64,000 bases of DNA, taken from contig WHVA01000522.1 in NCBI GenBank assembly GCA_015179125.1, positions 1-64,000 on the forward strand, read 5' to 3'. Below are positions 47,564 to 57,168 of the stretch, piece by piece (position 1 is the first letter of the stretch; every line of letters starts with the position of its first letter). A model generated the notes under the pieces. That model saw only the letters and a program-made list of their open reading frames with translations, did no database searches and was not told the origin of the DNA. Origin of the DNA: Gautieria morchelliformis. Lineage: Eukaryota; Basidiomycota; Agaricomycetes; Gomphales; Gomphaceae. The translations under genes and the position numbers were made by a program.

Positions 47564-47858
47564 ATGCTCGACTCGCTCGCCGCTGCATTCCGCATACTGG
47601 CTAACACTCCTCTCGTCGTCCCTGTGGCCGACTCCCAGGGTACGAATATCGAGCTTGACACGTACACTGTAGCCCTAGGCAGGTGAGTTCCTCTGGCCTT
47701 CGTATTTGCCCTGTGCTCTTGCCGAACGTGGTTGCAGGTTCCACCCAGAGCATCAGCCGGTTCCGAGTCGGACAGCGAGGCTTGGAACCGAATTCCACGA
47801 GTTTCTTCATTGCGACCTTCGGTTCGCATCTCTGGACAATAATGTGGGGAGCCCCTAG
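47564..47858 (+). CDS. Small two-exon hypothetical protein (79 aa)
   Basis: Exon 47564-47682 (MLDSLAAAFRILANTPLVV...) joins exon 47738-47858 across a phase-2 intron with GTGAGT donor and GTTGCAG acceptor, giving a continuous frame ending LDNNVGSP. Composition is protein-like, but no domain is recognised; it may be the remnant of a larger gene. Confidence 0.35.
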
Positions 47859-48408
47859 GCTGACACGTTAGCCGTGTTCCAGGAACGACGCCTGCACCTG
47901 AAATCTTCTGCTGTTCAAGGCGCGGTTTCCCATTAATTACGAGTGGCATGCATCACCCACGCAATGAACGCAGCTCTGCCTCTGCACTGTACCTGTACCC
48001 ATATTGTCTACTCTTCGACCGCTTCTTGGCGCTGGGTTCCTATGTAATACATAATGAATCACGTTGAACACCGAGACCTCATCCATATACTCATGTGCTA
48101 GTCAAATGGCTCAGAGTCTATCGCGAGACAAACGTTACTAACATCGTAGCCACCGCACTTTGAACCAAAATACCTCCTTAATAAATTTGAGTAAAACTCA
48201 AAATATCTTCTGAGTATGTGCCAAGTATCTCCTATTGAGATATTTAGGTTATATGTGAGCCAATATTCCAAATATTATCCAAGTCTCTGCTGGGGATATA
48301 TGTGGACTTGTTATTTTTGCTTGCATAGTAGTGTAAGTAATATATCATATACATAATTCTATAATATTGCGCGTCATCACCCTCGACGCGTTGTTGACGC
48401 GTCACGCG
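47859..48408. other. AT-rich intergenic stretch
   Basis: No gene. Contains several short imperfect palindromes around GAGTAAAACTC and TCTCCTATTGAGATA. Three ACGCGT hexamers crowd its right end (48386, 48397, 48404). Confidence 0.45.
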
Positions 48409-49080
48409 TCACTGTTGCACAAAAGGTCCGACGTGCCGTTTGACTTTGACCACCATCTCATCACCATCGGATTCGGTATTATCTACCTCCATTGATTTGT
48501 TTTTCTTGCCTTTGCCTCTCTTGTTCTTTGGGGCAGACTTTTCCTCCTCTTTTGCCTTCTTTGCGGAATGCGCGTTGACCTGCTCGGTCAACTCACCGAT
48601 TATCTCATCCATATGCTCCATACGTCCCTCGATCTTGACCAGGTCCTGTTCCTGGCTCTCCACGGTAGCTGCAAGTTCTTCATGGGCTGTTTGAAGAGTT
48701 TTTATTTGTTGCTGTACGTCCTCCCAATGTTTATGGCTTTTTTGACGCGATTCTCAAGCGCCGGCAATGAAACCGACTCGAGGATGTGACCATTCGACTT
48801 CATTGCGGCAACCGTGGCCTGCGGTTCAGTCAGCGCATCGGTAAGACTTTTCATACCTGTTATTCCTTTGTTGCCTGCTAATACACCTTGCTAGACCCTC
48901 ACAAACCCAGCCACTGACCCGAGGAAGCACCTAGGATCGGTGCTGGACGCATGAAAGTGCGTTTCAGTTTCCGTGAGATAGACCTATTCTGATCTTCAGC
49001 TGCTTCCTCTTCACCCCTATCTTTGTCCAGCTTTCTTTTTAATGACCTAGAGGCCGGATGCGCTTACCTTGTTCGTTCTC
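48409..49080 (-). pseudogene. Broken paralogue of the 4.7-6.3 kb coiled-coil gene
   Basis: Read on the minus strand from about 49.06 kb it has a basic, acidic N-terminal piece (KRKLDKDRGEEEAAEDQ), then MKSLTDALTE, a coiled coil (QQQIKTLQTAHEELAATVES, then QDLVKIEGRMEHMDEIIGEL) and a Lys-rich acidic tail, ending at a stop at 48409. The order and spacing match the gene at 4697 (KALTDSVTD, QDEDLTKLEARFNAIEERL, acidic linker). Frame breaks near 48.72-48.76 kb and a stop near 48.91 kb, plus loss of everything matching exons 2-4, mark it as a remnant. Confidence 0.55.
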
Positions 49081-49559
49081 GCCACTGTGGTGAACTCTTT
49101 CACTACACTTGTCACCACGGGAGACCAATTCGTGTCAACCCAGCACCTTATAATTGACTTCGTCAGAATTTTACAAGCCTTCGTTTTCTTTCGCAATTCA
49201 TTAGGTGCACTCGGTATGTCAGGCTTAGCGTAGATCGACCGTCCCTACATCTATGATCACATGCTCATGCTTGGTCTAAAAGGATACTATAACAATGTCG
49301 CCCACCCGCTTCATATCGCGAAGACTGGAATTTATATTACACAAATATTGATAGGTGACGCGCTTGTGGCGCGTTCGCTCCAGTAATCACCCTCCCCTGA
49401 GCAGGCAATCACCTTTCCTGCAAACCTGGAGATGCTGGGTCGTCCACCGGGGAAACTACCATGTTATCATATTTCCAGTATTGACTTCCGCCGGGTGTGC
49501 TGGTAAGTTCTGTGCTTGCTGACCCCGTCTGATCTGCAGTCTGAACGTGTGTGTTCTAG
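49081..49559. other. No gene recognised
   Basis: Possibly the eroded 5' part of the membrane-protein remnant that follows. A GTAAGT donor at 49503 and TTCTAG acceptor at 49559 would form its upstream intron. Confidence 0.35.
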
Positions 49560-49917
49560 CTACTGGTTATTTCACCACCTGGAACATGACCAATGCGACG
49601 CCTGGCTTGACCATATTCGAGGCTGGTGGACCGTGGATAACGGCCTACTTCGTCCTTACCATGGCCACAAATCTTTACTGCACAAGCAAGTCGCATATTC
49701 AATGACTGAGGAACGTCACGGTTTCTGACCATCCGCCTAGGCATGATTGTGCTCCGAATTTGGACCGCGAGTCGATCTGTACCCACCCACCATCCGAGTA
49801 CTCTCAGACCAGTAATCTTCGCCGTGGTCGAAAGTGCCGGATTGTATTCTTCTGCACTTCTGGGGCTGCTCATTGCATATGTTACAAACTCCAACGGACA
49901 ATACCCCGTGGGAAAAT
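49560..49917 (+). pseudogene. Fragment of a basidiomycete multi-TM (7TM-like) membrane protein
   Basis: Two exons, 49560-49685 and 49741-49917, separated by a GC-AG intron with GCAAGT donor, encode GPWITAYFVLTMATNLYCT and, after the intron, VLRIWTASRSV, then LRPVIFAVVESAGLYSSALL and GLLIAYVTNSNGQY. This order matches a large family of fungal proteins with about seven membrane helices whose function is not established. Only about three helices remain and the frame is lost after 49.92 kb. Confidence 0.6.
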
Positions 49918-51438
49918 CGCGCCAGTACGGCGCGGCGTAGCAAACGGCTGTTTAGGGATCAGGAAGAAGGTAACCTTTTTGAGACAACTCCACTCAACGT
50001 CCGCTGCGCACACGCACGCGCATGCCTTCATTTTTAGCTCTCATGTTTTGTTTTAGATCCATATGTATATTATTATTGCACACTAGTGTGGCCAGTGTCA
50101 GTTTATTTTATTTTATTTTATTTCTCGTTAATTATCCCGAGCGTGTGGAGCGGCGGCCCCGCTAATTATTTACCAGAATTATATTGATATTAAATAAATT
50201 GGGGCGATCCTTGGTTAATATGTAGCAGGAACGCGGTAAGAACGTCGACATTTACCCAAGTATCGAGTCCGCGCTATTTGGTGAGAACGTTGAGGATATC
50301 CCGTAGATACGTAGAATATCATCTGAATTTCTACGTCGGGTATTTAAAGCAAAGTGCGGTGAGCGGCGGCGGCTGCCGCCCCAGTCCCCGACTCTCTCTG
50401 ACTCACCGCGTTTTACGGGTTAGTATTTGTAGTCCGAATATGCGCAAATAGCTGTGTTACTGCGGGCGTTCGGGAGTATTCTGAGTTCAACAACGGCGGG
50501 TAAACTGACGCCTCTAACGCGTGCAGTTTGGATTAGTCTGCGGATGCACAAAGAAATATGATTTTGATTGTTACTCCAAATTATATATATATATTATGTT
50601 ATGAATTCATGAACTCCTCATCCTATGGGCCATACACCTATTCAGATCCAAGTTACAGCAAACCTATACATGCAAACATTATACTCACAACACAATTGCC
50701 ACAGCACACATATACACAACCATTTCCATCATAGTCAGAATGCACTCATGCTATTGAAAGCTCATTAGAGTACAAATTCCCGCATACATACACACGCGAT
50801 ATAATATAAACGTGCTGCGTCATCCCAAAAAAAGAAAAACACGTCCACAAGAAACTAATCCTTTAACCTTGCACTGCACCTGCACCACCGCCACTAGAGC
50901 TCATGCGGGCGGGCCATCCCTTCCCACCCAACCCATACGGGCAGCCGCCACGCATCCCACGACGTGCGCCATGGTGTCATCGACGAGCATCTTCTCCCCG
51001 GGAGGCGTATACAAATGGATTTCCATCGGAAACAAAGAACCCGTCAACATCTCCAAGACTGTGTCGTAAAAGGAATAATATGTGGGAGGCGTAGTCTGAC
51101 GACGACCTCTGTGAAGGCAAAGGTTAGCCATCAATGAAATGGTAGACATGACAAACGAACAAGGAAGAGGAAAAGATGACCGGCCCCTATTTTTCAAGTC
51201 TGAAAAGTCTGACAAACAACTCGTACCAAGAAAGGTCTCCTAGCCCGAGGACAGGGACGATAGGGATGATGAAGACAAGTTACATACGTGGGAAAAGACA
51301 CAAAGGCCCATAAAGGCCCGTGAATAGGGATGAAGGATGCGGAGGGCATGGCAGATGACAAGTAGAGAAGGAATGGGATGGCGCACCAAAAGAAACCCCA
51401 GGGAGAACACAGGGAGGAAACCAGCAGGCTGGGGAGAC
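49918..51438. other. AT-rich, gene-free stretch with simple repeats
   Basis: Holds a TTTTA microsatellite (about 50102-50123), a TA run near 50583-50598, and a GC-rich hairpin near 50361-50410 (GCGGTGAG ... CTCACCGC). Overlapping short frames at 50.8-51.4 kb lack support. The last five bases, GAGAC (51434-51438), are the left target duplication of element D. Confidence 0.5.
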
Positions 51439-51620
51439 TGTCGCTATTGGTCATGCGTGTTGATTAGTCAGTCTCTAGCAGCTACATAGTAGTTGGAGTT
51501 CGAAGGTAGAACTCTATTCAGTGATTCTACCTTCGAACTCAGGTACGTGCGTATTACTTACCCTATGTAGCAATCATAATAACGATTCGGTGATTCTACC
51601 TTCGAACTCAGGTATTGACA
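51439..51620 (+). repeat. 5' LTR of element D (182 bp)
   Basis: TGTCGCTATTGG to GGTATTGACA. A 25-bp block starting GTGATTCTACCTTCGAACTC is present twice, 69 bp apart, while the 3' LTR has it once. An upstream inverted copy (GAGTTCGAAGGTAGAA) can pair with either to form a 16-bp stem. Confidence 0.92.
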
Positions 51621-51636
51621 GGTTATGGGCCCCGTG
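51621..51636 (+). other. Primer-binding site of element D (half tRNA-iMet type)
   Basis: GGTTATGGGCCCC follows the LTR with no gap; complementary to the anticodon arm of initiator tRNA-Met. Confidence 0.82.
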
Positions 51637-51688
51637 CCTTGATCGAAGGAAAAGAAATCCATCCGGAACTCAACCATCATCGCCCATC

Positions 51689-53110
51689 ATGTCGGACTCA
51701 GAGACTGAGAACCGCGCGAGAGGCATCAAACTCACGAGCACCAACTACAACACGTGGATGGTTGCGATGCAAGGAAAGTTGATGACCGTCAACGCGTGGC
51801 GAATAGTCACAGAAGACTCGAAGAAACCAACCGACGCAGCACTGATAGAAAAGTGGCTATTGAAGAGAGAAGAAGCCGCCGGTATTCTACTGAAGTCGTT
51901 GTCCCACACACAGTATGTCCACATCGAGGGCGTGATGGACGATCCAGTCGAGATGTGGAAGAAACTAAAAATGGCTCACCGATCCCAAGTGGCGAACAGC
52001 CGCTTCCACGCGATACAGAAGCTGCTGAACATACGAAAAGAGGACGCTGAATCCCTTACAGACTACATCACCCGTATAAACACCGCCACGAACGATCTCA
52101 TAGCTCTAGCACCCAGCGCACTCACCGTCCAGAATATCGTCGACGAAATCGGAATTCACGTGGCCATCGCTGGACTCGACCAAATCGAGTACGGCGCATT
52201 CACATCATCCCTACTCCTGATCGGCACGCTTGATCGCACCACCATCTCCACAGCTTTCCGGAATGAGGATATGAAGCGTCAAGCGAACTTAGTGTCGTCA
52301 GGAACGGCGCTCACCATAGCTAGAGGAAAGAAGACCACTGTCCAAACGTGCACGGCATGCAAGAAGCGAGGCCACTCGGCAGACCAATGCTGGGTCGTCC
52401 ATCCAGAGCTTCGACCAGCACGATTGAGACATGATGGAAAGAGTGCAAACCGAGCAAAGGAGAACGCTGAGGAGAACGTATCTGACTCAGTAACACAAGA
52501 ACTTGCCGGAAACGCAAGTTTGCGGCCCCTACCCTCATCGTCCACCAGCAACAACGCTGACTTACATTGGAACACAGATACAGGCGCCACTAGCCATATG
52601 ACGCCGCATCGCCATTGGTTCCGTGACTACGAACCATATTGCGTACCCATTCGACTGGCAACGAATGAAGTGGTGTACTCAGCGGGAAAGGGCCGAATAT
52701 TATTTGCACCCATAATAAATGGGAAGGTGGCGCAAAATGTTATCCTCTCAAAAGTCTTACACGTACCTTCTCTCCAAAACAATCTACTCGCTGTTCTGCA
52801 CCTCACTACACATCATGAATTCACAGTCAGTATTATAAAGGATCGCATCTCGTTCTTCCAAGGGGGGAACCTGCGTTTTTACGCCGCAGTGTGGAACGGC
52901 ACAGGTTACCTGATAGGAAACACCGTACCCAGCTCAGAACAGGCCCTTGTCGCCTCATCGTTAGAGGATCGCCCACTATGGCACAAACGGCTTGCCCATA
53001 TTGGATCGGCACGTCTGGAGAGATTGCTAGACCATGACATGGCTCATGGAATAAAAATAAATTCATGCACAAACATACCGACCCTCTGTGAACCATGCAT
53101 CGCCGCGATC
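51689..53110 (+). CDS. Element D Gag, protease and pre-integrase
   Basis: Starts at ATG 51689 (MSDSETENRARGIKL); the frame is also open upstream through part of the LTR. Gag has the copia pattern (LTSTNYNTWMVAM, SLTDYITRINTAT) and a zinc knuckle CTACKKRGHSADQC. The protease site is DTGATSHMT and the pre-integrase domain has LWHKRLAHIG and CEPC. The frame passes into noise after about 53.1 kb, where the integrase continues in the -1 frame. Confidence 0.92.
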
Positions 53111-55298
53111 CCTTCCCAAAAAGGACTAATAGCCGTGCCTCGAAACCACTCGACCTTATTGTTTCAGATGTACACGGACCACTGCCAGTCCGCACTGCAT
53201 CTGGGCATCGCTACTGGATAACGTTCACGGACGACCACATGAGATATAGATGTGTATACCTTCTAAGAACGAAGGATGAGGCTTTTGATGCATATTGCGC
53301 CTACGAAGCATTTGCCGAGAACCAAACGGGCTCGAGGGTGAGAAGGTTCAGAGACGACAGAGGTGGAGAATACATAGGACAAAAGTGGGACGAACACTTC
53401 AAACGCCGAGGTATAATTCACGAGCACACTACGAAAGCCACACCACAACAAAACGGAATCTCAGAGCGCACGAATCGTACTCTCATCGAGGGAACGGTCG
53501 CACTGCTACAGCAAGCTCGCCTACCAGCGATGATGTGGGGGGACGCCCTGAAACTATTAGTGCGTATCGTCAATGCCACTCCAACTGCTGCTCTCCCACA
53601 CGTGACACCCTACGAAGCCTGGCATGGTCACAAGCCAGACCTTGGTATGCTCCGCACATTTGGGTGCACCGCCTACGTCCATGTGCAGAAAGGAGACCGA
53701 AATGGATTGCAACCAAGGACTCGAAAGTGCATATACCTTGGTTTTGAAACTGGGTACAAGGGCTGGCGCTGCTTTGATCCCATCACAAAACGCACCGTCA
53801 TATCTCGCGATGTTATCTTCAATGAATCTGAATTCCCAGGCTTATCCACGTCAAATCCCACTAACCATGAATCTCTCCTGCCTGCGCCCATGCTAACCCC
53901 AAGGGAAGCAGCCGTTCCACCAGACGTCGCTCAAGATCTACAAGATCCAAACCCTGCACCTGACCCCCCTAACGAAGGCCTCGAAGACCAACCCATCCCC
54001 AATCCAGATCCACCACCTCCTATCCCACCAGTCCCAGATCAACCACACTTGCCCATTGATGAGCCCCGCCGTTCAAGCAGAAATACTACTCGGGTCGACT
54101 ACCGACATCTCCATGACCCATTCCTCCGACCACGTCCACCACCAGACCATGACTCAGTCCCTGAGGGGGGTGCAGCAGCGATCACGTCCATCATAGAAGC
54201 CTTGGAATTTGTCCACGATGACAGCGGCGGCACATCTCCACCAGGAACCATCGAAATAGCCCTGAATGCGACAATCAAAGACGATAGGGTCCCCAAAACC
54301 TTTGCAGAAGCGATGCAACGATCCGACAACCAACTGTGGAAAGGGTCAACAGATGCGGAGATCCAAGCACTCCTAAACAATGGGACATGGGAACTCGTGC
54401 GGCTGCCACCTGGAGAGAAAGCCATCGGGTCGAGATGGGTGTTCCGAATAAAGCTCCACTCAGATGGATCCCTGGACAAGTACAAGAGTCGTCTAGTCGC
54501 AAAAGGGTATACCCAACGACCAGGCATTGATTACGATGAAGTGTTTGCTCCCACAGCAAGATGGGCTGCCTTGCGCACCATACTAGCTCAGGGAGCACTC
54601 CAAGGAGCGCACATTGAATCGGTCGACATCTCAAATGCCTATCTCAATGGAATACTGGGTGATGATGCCAATATTTACATGGAACAGCCAGAAGGATATC
54701 ATCAAGGGGGAAAAGACTGGGTATGCAAACTAAAGAGAGGACTTTACGGGCTTAAACAGAGTGGGAGGCTATGGTACGAGCGACTCAGGGCCGCACTAGA
54801 AAGTCTGGGATTCAACCGTCTCCAATCGGATCCGAGTGCTTATATCTGGACGAACGATGCTATGAAGATTGTCATTCCAGTCTTTGTCGATGACCTAACT
54901 CTAGTATCAAGTTCTAAACCAGATCTAGACCGAATAAAGGGCGAACTTGCCAAGATATTCAAACTAAAAGATATGGGAGCAACGACATCACTATTGGGTG
55001 TAGAAGTGGATTATGACCGCTCACAGAAGACGCTGAAGCTCTCGCAGAAGCAATATATAAAGAATATTCTGGAACGGTTCCACATGGCAGACTGCCGCCC
55101 AGTATTCACACCCATGACTCCTGGACTAAATTTAAGTTCAGCCATGGGACCGTCAACCCCTGAAGAGATAGAGGAGATGCGAAATACACCATACCTGAAT
55201 GCAGTTGGTGCATTAAACTATCTTGCGATAGCAACCCGCCCGGACATCGCATACACTGTAGGATGCCTCGCCCGCTTCAACTCAAACCCTGGCCTGCG
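53095..55298 (+). CDS. Element D integrase and reverse transcriptase
   Basis: Integrase core with D,D,E in VSDVHGP, RDDRGGEY and NGISERTNRT, then the YEAWHGHKPD motif and a long Pro/Asp-rich linker. Reverse transcriptase has WELVRLPPGEKAIGSRWVF, RLVAKGYTQRPGIDYDE, VDISNAYLNG, LYGLKQSGRLWYERL and catalytic FVDDLTLV. The second frameshift lies at about 55.29 kb, inside the conserved NPGPAHW-like sequence, where one C of a short C run appears to be missing. Confidence 0.92.
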
Positions 55299-55850
55299 CA
55301 CTGGGCAGCCGTGAAACATCTCCTACGGTACTTGCAAGGAACTATAGGCATTGCGCTCACCTTTGCCCCTAACAACTCGACTGACGCATTCCAAACGTGG
55401 GCGGACGCCGACCATGGGGGGAATCCTGACAACGGCAGATCAACCTCCGGATTCCTAGCCAAAGTCGGGACAGGAGCGGTCAGCTGGGCCAGCAAATTGC
55501 AGAATATAGTCACACTTTCTACAACAGAAGCCGAATTTGTTGCCGCCACCCTAGCCAGGACCAAGATTGTATGGTTGTGGAACCTATTCGACGAACTTGG
55601 ATCGACAATCGAAAAGCCATCCTGTCTCCACATAGACAACCAATCCGCCCTGTCCGTAGCCAAAAATCCGGAGCACCACGGGCGTATGAAACACCTCGAC
55701 CTTCGGTTCTTTTGGTTACGCGAAAAGGTCGCAGAAAGGCTCATCCAAGTAGGCTACGTACCTACGAAGGATATGCCGGCGGACCTATTAACAAAGGCGC
55801 TACCGCGCGAGTCATTGGAACGACACCGACGCGCTATGAGACTCTTCTAG
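55290..55850 (+). CDS. Element D RNase H
   Basis: Continues the polyprotein after the second frameshift: HWAAVKHLLRYLQGT, the Asp of ADADHGGN, LSTTEAEFVAATLA, IDNQSALSVAKNPEHHGRMK and HLDLRFFWLREKV, ending MRLF at a natural stop 28 bp before the 3' LTR. Confidence 0.9.
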   Translation, partial: WPAHWAAVKHLLRYLQGTIGIALTFAPNNSTDAFQTWADADHGGNPDNGRSTSGFLAKVGTGAVSWASKLQNIVTLSTTEAEFVAATLARTKIVWLWNLFDELGSTIEKPSCLHIDNQSALSVAKNPEHHGRMKHLDLRFFWLREKVAERLIQVGYVPTKDMPADLLTKALPRESLERHRRAMRLF

Positions 55851-55878
55851 CTGGGAGCTTGACTTCGTCAGGGGGGTG

Positions 55879-55991
55879 TGTCGCTATTGGTCATGCGTGT
55901 TGATTAGTCAGTCTCTAGCAGCTACATAGTAGTCGGAGTTCGAAGGTAGAACTCTATTCGGTGATTCTACCTTCGAACTCAGGTATTGACA
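55879..55991 (+). repeat. 3' LTR of element D (113 bp)
   Basis: TGTCGCTATTGG to GGTATTGACA, one copy of the hairpin pair. At 113 bp it is among the shortest workable LTRs. Differs from the shared part of the 5' LTR at two positions by eye. Confidence 0.92.
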
Positions 55992-55996
55992 GAGAC

Positions 55997-56686
55997 AGCG
56001 AAGGAAAGAGACGTGGAAATGCGCGACGGCACAGCGGCGCCCGTGAGACACGGAGAAACGCCCCCCCCTAAACAGACTAACAACCTCGGAAAAAACCGGT
56101 AGGAACGCCCATCCAATTAAATCAATACAAATTCATCCGCATAACCGTGATCACGGTTATTCGAGCTCGTGCAAACCCTCCCTCTCCTTCGGAGAGAGTC
56201 GGGGACTTAGCGCCGAAATGACAGAATTTGGCAGGACTCATGCCTTGTCACGATTTCCCAGAGTTACGGTACCGAACAGAGTGCAGCGCCGATCAATTTA
56301 AGATTTAACGTTTGAATATACTTACTTCGCAATATACTACATAAAGTTCCCCTAACCGACCACGGCAATTTTCTAGCGTATCCCGCCGTGTGCCCTCCAG
56401 TCTAAGTTTTAACACCATTTGGTCGACATGGACGCGACATCCATGGATTGACGACGTACTACTTGGGTAAAACATCAGTATTCAGCCTCAAAAAAGGCTA
56501 CTCGAAGTGTACGTCGTCATATGACATCAATTCAATGATCAAGCGAAATACTGGCAGGCGCCTAATTCCCGTTCACGCTACGCCGCGCGGGACGCCATTA
56601 TCCTTGGCGCATATACAAAGGGAGGCGAGTGTAATACCACACAAGCTGAACACCAACTCCAAGGCCAGCTCTTCCCCACTACCAAA
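55997..56686. other. Intergenic, upstream of the small secreted protein gene
   Basis: No gene. Includes a C8 run near 56061 and ATACAAAG-like sequence near 56612, 75 bp upstream of the next ATG. Confidence 0.45.
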
Positions 56687-57168
56687 ATGCAGCTTTCCAT
56701 TCTTGTTGCTTTTGGCGTCGTTTGCGCTCAGCAGGTTGTGCTGCATCCCAACAGCCCGCTGCCTCCTGATTCGGTAAGACGAAACTTTGCATCTCATCTC
56801 CGAGTCAGTACTCACCATTTCCCTTATTATTTTGCCGTTCGGCAGGCTTTCTGGGTTAAATACATCTCCAAAGCTGTTACTTACAAATTCAGGGACTGCA
56901 TCCCCCTCATAGACCCGCAAACTGACATTGCTGCAACAGAGGGCGCTGCCCTCCAAAGCGTCACATGCATTATTTTTACGTACGTCTCCCTTTCAAGCTT
57001 CTTCTGTCTGGATGCTTACTTAACTTCACCGCGCCCGCCAGGGATAACCACTGCTGGAATGCAGTAAGCTCCCTCTACGTTCCTAAAGGCGACGTCGCGC
57101 CGAACATCTTCGATGTGGGAGAGCCTTTAGTACAGAGTGCCGAATGTTTTCCAAACTCCCGTGCCTAG
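56687..57168 (+). CDS. Small secreted cysteine-containing protein (115 aa, 3 exons)
   Basis: Exons 56687-56773, 56846-56979 and 57042-57168 (introns GTAAGA...GGCAG and GTACGT...GCCAG) give one frame. The first 14 residues, MQLSILVAFGVVCA, look like a signal peptide with cleavage before QQ. The mature part is about 100 residues with four cysteines (RDC, VTC, HCW, ECF), enough for two disulfides, and no known domain. It lies in the element-rich part of the window between copia D and remnant E. Effector-like or cell-wall roles are possible but not shown. Confidence 0.6.

Larger units (their letters stand above)
51439..55991 (+). mobile_element. Ty1/copia LTR retrotransposon D with very short LTRs
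   Basis: Plus-strand element of 4.55 kb with LTRs of 182 bp (5') and 113 bp (3'), target duplication GAGAC on both sides (51434-51438, 55992-55996), a primer-binding site directly after the 5' LTR and a polypurine tract AGGGGGG before the 3' LTR. Gag, protease, integrase, reverse transcriptase and RNase H are present in copia order, interrupted by two frameshifts only. Confidence 0.95.

Noticed and set aside
50361-50410. GC-rich hairpin as a riboswitch or terminator
   Set aside because: No gene next to it and such regulators are not expected here; simple inverted sequence.
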